Positions 17,379-26,558 of a DNA stretch of 64,000 nucleotides are shown here, piece after piece. The first letter of the stretch is position 1. Every line of letters begins with the position of its first letter. Source of the stretch: Mycolicibacterium moriokaense (GTDB lineage Bacteria; Actinomycetota; Actinomycetes; Mycobacteriales; Mycobacteriaceae); assembly GCF_003201655.1 (NCBI RefSeq), contig NZ_QJJU01000005.1, positions 62,001-126,000 of the forward strand. The letters are read 5' to 3'. The notes beneath the pieces were generated by a model. It was given only the letters and a program-made list of their open reading frames with translations, searched no databases and had not been told where the DNA came from. The position numbers and the translations under genes are program-made.

Positions 17379-17405
17379 TATACCCAGCTATACCATCTGG
17401 GTATA
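17379..17405. promoter_or_regulatory. Inverted-repeat operator, probable HxlR site
   Basis: TATACCCAG (17379-17387) and CTGGGTATA (17397-17405) are perfect arms around 9 nt. The right arm overlaps TATAGT (17402-17407), the likely -10 of the hxlR gene. A third TATACC half-site lies in the spacer. It is centred between the divergent thiolase and hxlR genes. Confidence 0.75.
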
Positions 17406-17436
17406 GTGAGAACAACTCAGATGGAGGAGGAATTCC

Positions 17437-17913
17437 GTGACTGTGCTGCAGGGCACACTCGCCGATCGCGATGCGTGGTCGGCGGTGGGCGAGTGCCCGA
17501 TCGAGAAGACGATGGCCTTGCTCGGCACCAAATCGGCGATGCTGGTCATGCGCGAGGCCTATTACGGCACAACCCGGTTCGACGACTTCTGGCGGCGCAT
17601 CGGTGTGACGAAGGCCGCGGCGGCCGCGCGGCTGTCCGACCTCGTCGAGGCCGGCCTACTCGAACGGCGGCCCTACCGAGAGCCGGGCCAGCGAAGCCGC
17701 GACGAGTACGTGCTCACCGGCGCAGGCCTGGACTTCATGCCGGTGATCTGGGCGATGTTCGAGTGGGGCCAGCGCCATCTGCCGCGCCCGGCGCCGCTGC
17801 GGCTGACCCACAGGGACTGCGGCGCCGACGCGACCGTCACCATCCGCTGCGCCGACGGGCACGATGTCCCCGCCGATGAGCTCGCCATCCGGCTCGCCAA
17901 GAAAAACAGCTAA
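17437..17913 (+). CDS. HxlR-family transcriptional regulator
   Basis: A 158-residue winged-helix regulator. The HxlR signature is present: CPIEKTMALLGTKSAMLVMREAYYGTTRFDDF, then VTKAAAAARLSDLVEAGLLERRPY and an R-x-EYVLT wing. HxlR proteins often sense electrophiles through the conserved N-terminal cysteine (here C24 in GECPIE). A cysteine pair in the C-terminal region (HRDCGADATVTIRCADGH) might bind a metal. The GTG start has an excellent GGAGGAGGA Shine-Dalgarno. It probably controls itself and the divergent thiolase through the TATACCCAG dyad. Confidence 0.92.
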   Translation: MTVLQGTLADRDAWSAVGECPIEKTMALLGTKSAMLVMREAYYGTTRFDDFWRRIGVTKAAAAARLSDLVEAGLLERRPYREPGQRSRDEYVLTGAGLDFMPVIWAMFEWGQRHLPRPAPLRLTHRDCGADATVTIRCADGHDVPADELAIRLAKKNS

Positions 17914-17975
17914 CCCCAAGGGAATTCACAGCGACAGGCAACAGGACAGCTATCACGGCGACGCTACGGTGAGCC

Positions 17976-18452
17976 ATGGCAAACACCACAGAGCACCATG
18001 CGCACCGGGGATTCGTACCACCGAAGCTGCCCATGCCAGTGAACCCGGCGCTCGCCAAGCACGCAGAAGCGCGGGCGGCGAGCATCCAGAATCGGATCGC
18101 CGATGTCATCACCCGCTTCGCCGGTTCGATGGCGTTCGTCTACTTCCACATCATTTGGTTCGCGGTGTGGATCATCGCCGGGATCGAGGGCTATCCGTAC
18201 GGGCTGTTGACGATGATCGTGTCGCTCGAGGCGATCTTCCTGTCGACCTTCGTGATGATCAGCCAGAACCGGGCCGACTTCAAACGGCAGGCCGCCGCGG
18301 ACCTCCAGTGGAAGATGGTCCAGGAGGAAGACCAGCAGAACAAGCAACTGATCGAGCTGTCCAACCAGATCCTCGAGCTGACAAGGGCCGTCCATGCCCA
18401 CACGGTGGCGGTTCAGTCGACCGCAGTCAACGGGTCTCCAGAAACTCCCTAG
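17976..18452 (+). CDS. DUF1003 membrane protein
   Basis: A 158-residue protein with a DUF1003 domain. A short soluble N-terminus is followed by two transmembrane helices (about 50-68, MAFVYFHIIWFAVWIIAG; about 76-94, LTMIVSLEAIFLSTFVMIS), then QNRADFKRQAAADLQ and a long predicted coiled-coil tail. The function of DUF1003 is unknown. Its last 26 bp overlap the convergent YjbR-like gene. Confidence 0.85.
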   Translation: MANTTEHHAHRGFVPPKLPMPVNPALAKHAEARAASIQNRIADVITRFAGSMAFVYFHIIWFAVWIIAGIEGYPYGLLTMIVSLEAIFLSTFVMISQNRADFKRQAAADLQWKMVQEEDQQNKQLIELSNQILELTRAVHAHTVAVQSTAVNGSPETP

Positions 18453-18804
18453 CCAGCGTTCTCGGGGCCTGCGCCAACCAGGCGTCGGTGACTAGCTCTT
18501 CGAGCTCGGGCACGCCGATCTCCGCAAGGCGCACCAGCACAGCGGGGTAGCCGTCGAAATGCGGGGTGGTGAAGTAGACCCCGGGATCCTCGGCGATGAG
18601 CGCGAACTTCACGCCCTCATCCGCGACCCGGGCACCGAGGATGTCCCCGTCGGGTGCGTCGGCGCCGAGCGCGGCGTAATCCGCCTTGCGCAGCGGCCGT
18701 TCCCAGGCGATCAGCTTCTTGCCCACCCGCCAGTTGCGCGGCGATGTCTCATCGCTCCCGGGAAGTCCGCCGACAACTCGCGCGAGGTCGGCCCACGTGG
18801 CCAC
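18427..18804 (-). CDS. MmcQ/YjbR-family protein
   Basis: A 125-residue single-domain protein of the MmcQ/YjbR type, with a CyaY-like fold and FALIAEDPGVYFTTPHFDGYPAVLVRL in its second half. The GTG start at 18804 has TAGTGT (18816-18811) 6 nt upstream, which overlaps the stop codon of the preceding gene. Its 3' end overlaps the convergent DUF1003 gene. The family is called DNA-binding in databases but its role is not settled. Confidence 0.8.
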   Translation of the reverse strand: MATWADLARVVGGLPGSDETSPRNWRVGKKLIAWERPLRKADYAALGADAPDGDILGARVADEGVKFALIAEDPGVYFTTPHFDGYPAVLVRLAEIGVPELEELVTDAWLAQAPRTLAREFLETR

Positions 18805-18813
18805 GACGCAACA

Positions 18814-19155
18814 CTAGAAGCTGGCGTCGTGCAACAACGTCGGCTGCGGTGGGTTCGCCTTGGACAGATCGAGATCGTGCACATCGAGCACCCGTTCGCG
18901 GAACCACGCGTGGAAAGGCGAATCCGACGACGTGATGGCCTGCATGGCCGTGGGTATGTCGTCGGCCTCCAGGTAAACGATATCCACCGTGCCGTTGGGC
19001 GTTTCCTGTTGCCAGACGGTGTGGTGTTTGAAGCCGGCCTTCTTCCACTCGGATTGATATTCCTCGCGCCGCTCACCGTCCAGTGTGCTCATCCAGTCGC
19101 GGTCCGCTTGTTCCTTGCCCGCAGGCACCGGCACGACAAAACCAATTGAACTCAC
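18814..19155 (-). CDS. Small conserved hypothetical protein, ferredoxin-fold-like
   Basis: A 113-residue soluble protein starting MSSIGFVVPVPAGKEQ. The pattern beta, helix (EQADRDWMSTLDGERREEY), then HHTVWQQETPNGTVDIVYLEADDIPTAMQAI resembles dimeric alpha/beta-barrel proteins (DUF6176-like), which often bind small ligands. No catalytic residues can be named. It lies 9 bp upstream of the YjbR-like gene on the same strand. Confidence 0.65.
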   Translation of the reverse strand: MSSIGFVVPVPAGKEQADRDWMSTLDGERREEYQSEWKKAGFKHHTVWQQETPNGTVDIVYLEADDIPTAMQAITSSDSPFHAWFRERVLDVHDLDLSKANPPQPTLLHDASF

Positions 19156-19482
19156 TCAACTCACCCCCGTGAATTTGCTATGGCGCCAGCGTACGCCCCG
19201 CTGGACGTCGAATCGGCGGTTTCGCGCCTCAGTTCGACCCGCTTGCCACTTCCTCCGGCACCGGCGCCGAGTCCACAACGAAACGCGGCGTCGTGAGACC
19301 GGCGCAGGCGTCGTCGCTCTGGCGAAACCTCTGATAGCTCAATTATTTTCATCCGCAAGGACACCGTCGGCTGGCGAAGGGTTGTGAGAAGCAAAAGGTG
19401 TTACGCCGAAAGTCGGCGGTGAAATACTGGAGACACGATTGCAGCCTTGCGCGTTGCGATGCCGACGTCTGAGGGAGGCGTC
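19156..19482. other. 327-bp gap without a convincing gene
   Basis: Short open frames exist on both strands but none has a recognisable domain, a good ribosome site or mycobacterial third-position bias. The only structure seen is a small hairpin CGCCGA-AAG-TCGGCG at 19404-19418. The last 12 bp contain GAGGGAGG, the Shine-Dalgarno of the lipoprotein gene. The promoters of the divergent genes at 19155 and 19483 must lie here. Confidence 0.5.
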
Positions 19483-20085
19483 ATGACCAACCCGTTGTTT
19501 GTTTTCGTCGCGGCAGCTACGGCACTGGGAACGCTCGCCGGCTGCCACGGCTCGGTGTCGATAGGCTCGCCGACGCCATCATCCGCTGCGAGCGCAGGGT
19601 TTCAGTCGAGGACGGTCACGCCCGCACCGACCGACTATGCCAAGTTGTTGATCAGCGCCAGTGACATCCCCACAAACGGCGAACCATTCACCGCGCTTGA
19701 CCCTGTCCGCAACCCGTTCGGCAAGACCGGGATAGAGGGACGATTCACCAACGCGTCCGGCAGCCGGCAAATCGGCGACACCATCCTCGTTCAGCCCGAC
19801 CCGGCAGAGGCCGCAGCGGCGCTCACGAACTTCAAGACGAACATCGACGCCAACATGAAGGTGACCGGCACACCGCAGCCGGCCGCGACTGGCGCGGACG
19901 GAATGCTCTACCCCGGTACCACTCCCGATGGATCCCAGGCGGTTACAACGCTGCTGTTCACCGAGGGCAGGGCAGATGTCATCTTGGAATTCCATAGCGC
20001 CCCAGACGATCCGATCCCGCCCGATGCCGCCGTCGAACTCGGGCAGAAACAGGACGCAGCCCTCAAGCAGGGCCTCTCGGGCTGA
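19483..20085 (+). CDS. Putative secreted lipoprotein
   Basis: A 200-residue protein with a lipoprotein signal peptide (hydrophobic 5-18, lipobox LAGC, lipidated C21) and a Ser/Pro-rich linker. The mature part (DYAKLLISASDIP onward, with ILVQPDPAEAAAALTNFKT and DVILEFHSAPDDPIPPDAAVELGQKQDAAL) resembles the many mycobacterial cell-envelope lipoproteins of unknown role. The start at ATG 19483 has a GAGGGAGG Shine-Dalgarno and gives a proper signal sequence; the frame extends upstream to 19447 without one. Confidence 0.82.
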   Translation: MTNPLFVFVAAATALGTLAGCHGSVSIGSPTPSSAASAGFQSRTVTPAPTDYAKLLISASDIPTNGEPFTALDPVRNPFGKTGIEGRFTNASGSRQIGDTILVQPDPAEAAAALTNFKTNIDANMKVTGTPQPAATGADGMLYPGTTPDGSQAVTTLLFTEGRADVILEFHSAPDDPIPPDAAVELGQKQDAALKQGLSG

Positions 20086-20165
20086 TGGCCGCTGGCCCCT
20101 TGTCAAAGATTTCGGCGGCGCTACTCGAGTCCACGCGAGGCACAGCCGGCCCGGGGACCTAGAGC

Positions 20166-20543
20166 ATGACGGCAACCCTGATAGTCATCGGGATTTGGCT
20201 ATTTATCGGCATGGTTGCCGCGTTCAGTGCCGTTGTGCTGCAAAAGCGCAGCGTCGGCCTATCCATTCTGACTGGACTGCTCATCGGCCCCCTCGCGATG
20301 TTGGTCATCCCCAGGTTGCCTCTCCGACAGCGCACACCCGGTTGGTATCCCTGGTGGGACGGCAGGTATCGGCACAGATATTGGAATGGTCAGGCTTGGA
20401 CTGACCAATATGTATCGGATTGGACCTCCAAACCCGCCACTGTGCCGAGCGTGGCTCCACCCGGGTGGTACCCGAACCCGGATGGCACTGGCGGCCAGCG
20501 ATGGTGGAACGGCCAGGTCTGGAGTCATCGGCCTCCCGTGTGA
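20166..20543 (+). CDS. DUF2510 repeat membrane protein
   Basis: A 125-residue protein with two N-terminal hydrophobic segments (about 3-25 and 30-49) and two copies of the DUF2510 motif, PGWYPWWDGRYRHRYWNGQAWTD and PGWYPNPDGTGGQRWWNGQVWSH. The motif is common in actinobacterial membrane proteins and its function is unknown. It lies between the lipoprotein and the transglutaminase operon and shares no overlap with either. Confidence 0.8.
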   Translation: MTATLIVIGIWLFIGMVAAFSAVVLQKRSVGLSILTGLLIGPLAMLVIPRLPLRQRTPGWYPWWDGRYRHRYWNGQAWTDQYVSDWTSKPATVPSVAPPGWYPNPDGTGGQRWWNGQVWSHRPPV

Positions 20544-20610
20544 CATCGGTTCAGCCGCCCGCGCAGCCCACCGGCGAGCGTGCATCCACACGTTGTGATG
20601 GGATCAGGTG

Positions 20611-23600
20611 ATGGGCATCAAGGTGGCGCTGGAGCATCGCACCAGCTACACGTTCGATCGGCTGGTGGAAGTGCATCCCCATGTCGTTCGGCTGCGCCCG
20701 GCGCCGCATTCGCGCACCCCGATCGAGGCATACTCGCTGCAGGTCGAGCCCGCCGATCACTTCGTCAACTGGCAGCAGGACGCATTCGGAAACTTCCTGG
20801 CCCGCCTGGTGTTCCCGAACCGTGCCCGCAGCCTGACCATCACCGTCGGGCTGATCGCCGACATGAAGGTCATCAACCCGTTCGACTTCTTCATCGAGGA
20901 CTGGGCCGAACACATCCCGTTCGGATACCCCAAAGCGCTCGCCGAAGACCTCAAGCCGTATCTGCGCCCGGTCGACGAGGGTGACGAGGGCTCGGGGCCC
21001 GGCGACCTGACTGCGGCGTGGGTGAAGGACTTCTCCGTCGCGCCTGGCACCCGCACCATCGACTTCCTCGTCGCGCTCAACCGGGCGGTCAACGCCGACG
21101 TCGGCTACAGCGTGCGGATGGAACCCGGTGTGCAGACGCCGGATCACACGCTGCGCACCGGCATCGGGTCGTGTCGCGACTCGGCGTGGCTTCTGGTGTC
21201 GATCCTGCGCCAGCTGGGCTACGCGGCCCGGTTCGTGTCCGGCTACCTGGTGCAGCTGACCTCCGACGTCGAGGCGCTCGACGGGCCGTCCGGGCCCGCC
21301 GCCGACTTCACCGACCTGCACGCCTGGGCCGAGGTGTACGTCCCTGGCGCGGGCTGGATCGGGCTGGACCCGACGTCGGGACTTTTCGCGGGCGAGGGCC
21401 ACATCCCACTGTCCGCGACGCCCCACCCCGAGTCGGCAGCGCCCATCACCGGCGCCACTGAGCCGTGCGAGACCACGCTCGACTTCTCCAACATCGTCAC
21501 CCGTGTGCACGAGGATCCGCGAGTGACGCTGCCGTACACGCAAGCGGCGTGGGGCGCGATCTGCGCGCTGGGTGGCCGTGTCGACGAACGCCTGGCCGCA
21601 GGCGATGTGCGCCTCACCGTTGGCGGCGAGCCGACGTTCGTATCGATCGACAACCAGGTCGACCCCGAGTGGACCACCGACGCCGATGGACCGCACAAGC
21701 GACAGCGCGCTTCGGCGCTGGCGGCCCGGCTGAAAGCGCTGTGGGCACCGCAGGGACTTGTCCAACGCAGCCAGGGCAAGTGGTATCCGGGAGAACCCTT
21801 GCCGCGCTGGCAGATTGGGCTGTATTGGCGCGCCGACGGCGAGCCGCTGTGGAGAAATGCCGAACTGCTCGCTGATCCGTGGGCTTCCGGAGCCGAGGAG
21901 GCGGCACCCGATGCCGGGCTTCATGTGCTCGGCGCGATCGCCGACGGCCTCGGCTTGCCCGCCTCGCAGGTGCGGCCGGCATACGAAGACGCACTGAGCA
22001 GGCTTGCCGGTGCTGTGCGGCAGCCGACGGGTGAACCCGTCGGGCAGGAGGACGATCTGGCCGACGATGCCGCAGACCGGCGAACGGCACTGCTGGCCCG
22101 GCTCGAGGAGCTTGTCACCGAGCCGGCCGCCTACGTGCTACCGGTGCATCGCCGCGACGACGATTCGGGCTGGGCCAGCGCCGACTGGCAGCTGCGGCGC
22201 GGCCGCATCGTGTTGCTCGAGGGTGACTCGCCCGCCGGGCTGCGGTTGCCGCTGAACTCCATCAGCTGGCGTCCGCCCGAGCCCGCGTTCCAGGCCGACC
22301 CGCTGGCAAGTCGTGGCAGGCTCCCGGTGGCGCCCGAACCCGCCGACGCACCGGTCGAGGACGCCGACAACGTCCCCGTGACGGCGATGGTCGCCGAGGT
22401 GCGCGATGGCTTGCTCTACATCTTCGTGCCTCCCACCGAGGCGCTGGAGGACTTCGTCGACCTGATCACGCGAATCGAGGACGCCGCCTCGAAGGTCGAC
22501 TGCCAGGTCGTCGTCGAAGGCTACGGGGCACCGCCCGATGCGCGGCTGCAGTCGATGAGCGTCACCCCCGACCCGGGTGTCATCGAGGTCAACGTCGCGC
22601 CGACGCCGAGCTTCGCCGCGCAGAAGGCCCAGTTGGAAACCCTATACGAGCAGGCCCGGCTCACGCGCCTGAGCACCGAGGCTTTTGACTTCGACGGCAC
22701 CCACGGCGGTACCGGTGGCGGAAACCACATCACGCTGGGCGGCATCACGCCTGCCGATTCGCCGCTGCTACGGCGCCCTGACTTGTTGGTGTCCCTGCTG
22801 ACATATTGGCAGCGCCACCCGTCGCTGTCGTATCTGTTCGCCGGACGGTTCGTCGGCACCACCTCGCAGGCGCCACGCGTCGACGAGGGCCGCGCCGAGG
22901 CGCTGTACGAGCTCGAGATCGCGTTCGCCGAAATCGCTCGACTTTCGGGCGGTCAAGGCACCGCCAAGCCGTGGGTCACCGACCGCGCGCTGCGCCACCT
23001 GCTCACCGACATCACCGGCAACACGCATCGCGCCGAGTTCTGCATTGACAAGCTCTACAGCCCGGACAGCGCCCGCGGCCGGCTGGGCCTCCTCGAGCTG
23101 CGCGGCTTCGAGATGCCACCGCACTACCAGATGGCGATGGTTCAGTCGCTTCTCGTGCGCGCACTTGTGGCCTGGTTCTGGGATGAGCCGCTGCGCGCTC
23201 CGCTGATCCGCCACGGCGCCAACCTGCATGGCCGATACCTGTTGCCGCACTTCCTGATTCAGGACATCGCCAACGTCGCGGCTGATCTTCGTGCCAACGG
23301 CATCAACTTCGACACCAGCTGGCTGGACCCATTCACCGAGTTCCGGTTCCCGCGCATCGGTACCGCGGTCTTCGACGGGGTGGAGATCGAGCTGCGCGGC
23401 GCGATCGAGCCATGGAACACCCTCGGGGAGGAAGCCACCGCAGGCGGCACCGCCCGCTACGTGGACTCGTCGGTGGAACGCATCCAGGTCCGGCTGATCG
23501 GCGCGGACCGGCACCGCTACGTCGTCACCGCCAACGGCTACCCGGTCCCGCTGCTGGCCACCGACAACCCCGACGTCCAAGTGGCAGGCGTGCGGTATCG

Positions 23601-23922
23601 GGCCTGGCAACCGCCCAGCGCGCTGCACCCGACCATCACCGTCGACGGGCCGCTGCGCTTCGAGCTCGTCGACAGCGTGACCGGTATGTCGCGCGGCGGC
23701 TGCACCTACCACGTTTCGCACCCTGGCGGCCGCGCCTACGACAACCCGCCGGTCAACGCGGTGGAGGCCGAGTCCCGGCGGGGCCGCCGCTTCGAGGCGA
23801 CGGGATTCACCCCAGGCAAGGTGGACATGTCGGACATCCGCGAGAAGCAGGCACGCCAATCCACCGATGTAGGCGCGCCGGGCATCTTGGATCTTCGGCG
23901 AGTGCGTACCGTTTTGCAGTGA
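20611..23922 (+). CDS. Transglutaminase-like / DUF2126 fusion protein
   Basis: A 1103-residue cytoplasmic protein. The N-terminal third is a bacterial transglutaminase-like unit: a beta-rich N-domain (LEHRTSYTFDRLVEVHPHVVRLRP), nucleophile C188 in GSCRDSAWLLVSILRQLG, then histidine in LHAWAEVY and aspartate in LDPTSG. The rest is DUF2126, whose members sit beside ATP-grasp amidoligases. Transglutaminase-fold enzymes here most likely act as peptidases or acyltransferases. It is the first gene of a four-gene operon; its stop overlaps the next start by one base (TGATG). GTG 20608 is an alternative start. It corresponds to M. tuberculosis Rv2566. Confidence 0.9.
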   Translation: MGIKVALEHRTSYTFDRLVEVHPHVVRLRPAPHSRTPIEAYSLQVEPADHFVNWQQDAFGNFLARLVFPNRARSLTITVGLIADMKVINPFDFFIEDWAEHIPFGYPKALAEDLKPYLRPVDEGDEGSGPGDLTAAWVKDFSVAPGTRTIDFLVALNRAVNADVGYSVRMEPGVQTPDHTLRTGIGSCRDSAWLLVSILRQLGYAARFVSGYLVQLTSDVEALDGPSGPAADFTDLHAWAEVYVPGAGWIGLDPTSGLFAGEGHIPLSATPHPESAAPITGATEPCETTLDFSNIVTRVHEDPRVTLPYTQAAWGAICALGGRVDERLAAGDVRLTVGGEPTFVSIDNQVDPEWTTDADGPHKRQRASALAARLKALWAPQGLVQRSQGKWYPGEPLPRWQIGLYWRADGEPLWRNAELLADPWASGAEEAAPDAGLHVLGAIADGLGLPASQVRPAYEDALSRLAGAVRQPTGEPVGQEDDLADDAADRRTALLARLEELVTEPAAYVLPVHRRDDDSGWASADWQLRRGRIVLLEGDSPAGLRLPLNSISWRPPEPAFQADPLASRGRLPVAPEPADAPVEDADNVPVTAMVAEVRDGLLYIFVPPTEALEDFVDLITRIEDAASKVDCQVVVEGYGAPPDARLQSMSVTPDPGVIEVNVAPTPSFAAQKAQLETLYEQARLTRLSTEAFDFDGTHGGTGGGNHITLGGITPADSPLLRRPDLLVSLLTYWQRHPSLSYLFAGRFVGTTSQAPRVDEGRAEALYELEIAFAEIARLSGGQGTAKPWVTDRALRHLLTDITGNTHRAEFCIDKLYSPDSARGRLGLLELRGFEMPPHYQMAMVQSLLVRALVAWFWDEPLRAPLIRHGANLHGRYLLPHFLIQDIANVAADLRANGINFDTSWLDPFTEFRFPRIGTAVFDGVEIELRGAIEPWNTLGEEATAGGTARYVDSSVERIQVRLIGADRHRYVVTANGYPVPLLATDNPDVQVAGVRYRAWQPPSALHPTITVDGPLRFELVDSVTGMSRGGCTYHVSHPGGRAYDNPPVNAVEAESRRGRRFEATGFTPGKVDMSDIREKQARQSTDVGAPGILDLRRVRTVLQ

Positions 23923-26558
23923 TGGCCCTACCCGCAGCGAATCCCCCCGACATCGACAACGTGCTGACCCGGTATCGCACCGCCAGGTCGCAGCAGGCGC
24001 TGTTCGATGTCCGCCCCGGCGCGAGCACCGGGTACGACGAATTCGTCGACGCGGCAGGCAATGTGCGTCCGGCATGGCAGGAGCTCGCCGAATGCGTAGG
24101 TGAGCGGGGCAGCGGTGGACTGGCGCAGCTGCGGTCGATCGTTCGCAGCCTTGTCGACAACGACGGCATCACCTACATCGAGGTCGACCGGCACGGCGAT
24201 GCGATCACCAACGGCAACGGCACCTTGGAACCCGGGCCGTGGCACCTCGACGCTTTGCCGCTTGTGCTCTCCGCGTCTGATTGGGACACGCTGGAATCCG
24301 GTCTGGTGCAACGTTCCCGACTGCTCGACGCCGTGTTGGCCGATTTGTACGGGCCGCGCCATGCGGTGACCAGCGGGGTGCTGCCGCCCCAGCTGCTGTT
24401 CGCGCATCCGGGTTACGTCCGGGCCGCCCGCGGCATCGTTCTGCCTGGCAGGCACCAGTTGTTCCTGCACGGCTGCGACATCAGCCGCGCCGCCGACGGC
24501 GGCTTCCGGGTGAACGCCGACTGGACCCAGGCGCCGTCGGGCGCGGGCTACGCACTTGCCGACCGGCGAGTGGTCGCGCACGCCATCCCCGACCTGTACG
24601 AGCGGATCGGGCCGCGGCCTGCCTCGCCGTGGGCGCAGGCGCTGCGGCTTGCGCTGATCGACGCCGCCCCCGAGTCGGCCGAGGAGCCGGTAGTGGTCGT
24701 CCTCAGCCCAGGCATCCACTCCGAGACGGCATTTGACCAGGCCTATTTGGCCAGCGTGCTGGGTTTTCCGCTGGTGGAAAGCGCAGATCTGGTGGTGCGC
24801 GACGGCAAGCTGTGGATGCGATCGATGGGCACGCTCAAGCGGGTCGACGTGGTGCTTCGCCGGGTCGACTCCGAGTATGTCGACCCGTTGGATCTTCGTG
24901 CCGATTCTCGGCTCGGCGTGGTCGGCTTGGTGGAGGTGTTGCGCCGCGGTGCGGTGACGGTCGTCAACACGTTGGGCAGCGGCATCCTGGAAAGCCCTGG
25001 GCTGCTTCGCTTTCTGCCCGAGCTGGCCGAACGGCTGCTGGGTGAGACACCGCTGCTGCAGACGGCGCCGGTGTACTGGGGCGGCATCAACACGGAACGC
25101 TCGCACCTGCTGACGAATTTGTCGTCACTGCTGATCAGGCCTGTGACGGGCGGCGAGCCGATCGTTGGGCCCGGGTTGTCGTCGGCGCAGCGCAAGGAAC
25201 TCGGCGCGCGAATCGAGGCAACGCCCTGGCAGTGGGTGGGCCAGGAGTTGCCGCGGTTCTCGTCGGCGCCAACCGACTACTACCCGGGTGGGATGTCGTC
25301 CGCCAGCGTCGGGATGCGGTTGTTCACGGTGTCGCAGCGCGGTGGCTACGCGCCGATGATCGGCGGGCTGGGTTACCTGCTGGCGCCGGGCAACGCCGCC
25401 TACCGATTGAATACCGTTGCAGCCAAGGACATCTGGGTGCGCACGCCGACACGTGTCACGGCCGAGCGTATTCCGAGTGCGGTCGAACTACCCGCGATGA
25501 CGTCAAGCCCGACAAGGGCGATCAGCTCGCCTCGTGTGCTGTCCGATCTGTTCTGGATGGGCCGCTATTCCGAACGGGCCGAGAACATGGCCCGGCTGCT
25601 CACCGTCACCCGCGAGCGCTACCACGAATACCGCTACCGCCGCGAGATGGAGGGCAGTGAGTGCGTGCCGGTGCTGCTGACGGCGCTCGGTCAAATCACC
25701 GGGACCAATACCGGTGCAGGCGGCGACTACGCAGAGATGGTCGCGACCGCTCAGACCACGCTGTGGTCGCTGACCGCCGACCGGCATCGTCCAGGCTCGC
25801 TGGCGCAGTCGGTCGAGCGCCTGAGCCTGGCCGCGCGCGCGGTGCGCGACCAGATGTCGAACGACACGTGGATGGTGCTGGCAGCGGTCGAGCGCGCTGT
25901 GCTGCATCGAGCTTCGGATCCGCCAGAATCGCAAGCCGAGGGTGACGCGTTCCTGGCTTCGACGAACAATCTGACGCTGGCAGGCATGCTCGCGCTGTCC
26001 GGCGTGGCCGCCGAGTCGATGGTGCAGGACGTCGGCTGGACGATGATGGACATTGGCAAACGGATTGAGCGCGGTCTCGGGCTGACTGCACTGCTGCGTG
26101 CCACGATGACGACCGTCAGAAGCGCCGGGGCAGAGCAAACCATCACCGAGTCCGCGCTGATGGCTTGCGAGTCGTCCGTCATCTATCGGCGCCGCAACCC
26201 GGGCACGGTTAGTGTTGCTGCCGTGGCCGAGTTGGTGTTGTTCGACGCCGAGAACCCGCGGTCGTTGGTGTACCAACTCGAGCGGCTCCGGACAGACCTC
26301 AAGGCGCTGCCGGGGTCGTCGGGTTCGTCGCGGCCCGAACGCCTGGTCGAGGAGATCGCCACGCGGTTGCGAAGGCTCGATCCGGCCGACCTTGAGGACG
26401 TCACCCCCGAAGGCACGCGGGCGGTACTTACCAAGCTGCTGGATGGAATGCATCGCGACCTGCGCGAACTTTCCGGTCTCATCACCACGACCCATCTCTC
26501 GCTGCGCGGTGTCATGCAGCCGCTGTGGGGCCCGGACGAACGCCGGCTCGTGCCGTGA
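23922..26558 (+). CDS. Circularly permuted ATP-grasp plus alpha-E domain protein
   Basis: An 878-residue fusion. The first half (about 1-480) is a circularly permuted ATP-grasp domain, seen in LFLHGCDISRAADGGFRV, YALADRRVVAHAIPDLY, VVLSPGIHSETAFDQAYLASVLGFPLVE and the basic/acidic stretch VDVVLRRVDSEYVDPLDLR. The second half (about 540-870) is the alpha-E helical domain (SDLFWMGRYSERAENMARLL). ATP-grasp amidoligases join an amine to an activated carboxylate. Comparative studies have linked this pair of domains to transglutaminases and predicted peptide synthesis or tagging. It is coupled on both sides (1-bp and 4-bp overlaps). Rv2567-like. Confidence 0.9.
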   Translation: MALPAANPPDIDNVLTRYRTARSQQALFDVRPGASTGYDEFVDAAGNVRPAWQELAECVGERGSGGLAQLRSIVRSLVDNDGITYIEVDRHGDAITNGNGTLEPGPWHLDALPLVLSASDWDTLESGLVQRSRLLDAVLADLYGPRHAVTSGVLPPQLLFAHPGYVRAARGIVLPGRHQLFLHGCDISRAADGGFRVNADWTQAPSGAGYALADRRVVAHAIPDLYERIGPRPASPWAQALRLALIDAAPESAEEPVVVVLSPGIHSETAFDQAYLASVLGFPLVESADLVVRDGKLWMRSMGTLKRVDVVLRRVDSEYVDPLDLRADSRLGVVGLVEVLRRGAVTVVNTLGSGILESPGLLRFLPELAERLLGETPLLQTAPVYWGGINTERSHLLTNLSSLLIRPVTGGEPIVGPGLSSAQRKELGARIEATPWQWVGQELPRFSSAPTDYYPGGMSSASVGMRLFTVSQRGGYAPMIGGLGYLLAPGNAAYRLNTVAAKDIWVRTPTRVTAERIPSAVELPAMTSSPTRAISSPRVLSDLFWMGRYSERAENMARLLTVTRERYHEYRYRREMEGSECVPVLLTALGQITGTNTGAGGDYAEMVATAQTTLWSLTADRHRPGSLAQSVERLSLAARAVRDQMSNDTWMVLAAVERAVLHRASDPPESQAEGDAFLASTNNLTLAGMLALSGVAAESMVQDVGWTMMDIGKRIERGLGLTALLRATMTTVRSAGAEQTITESALMACESSVIYRRRNPGTVSVAAVAELVLFDAENPRSLVYQLERLRTDLKALPGSSGSSRPERLVEEIATRLRRLDPADLEDVTPEGTRAVLTKLLDGMHRDLRELSGLITTTHLSLRGVMQPLWGPDERRLVP

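Noticed and set aside
19161..19394. Possible small gene in the gap before the lipoprotein
   Set aside because: No ribosome site, no recognisable domain and overlapping frames of equal quality on both strands.
22768..24075. A 435-codon reverse frame opposite the transglutaminase operon
   Set aside because: Antisense to two coupled genes with clear domains; low-complexity basic product.
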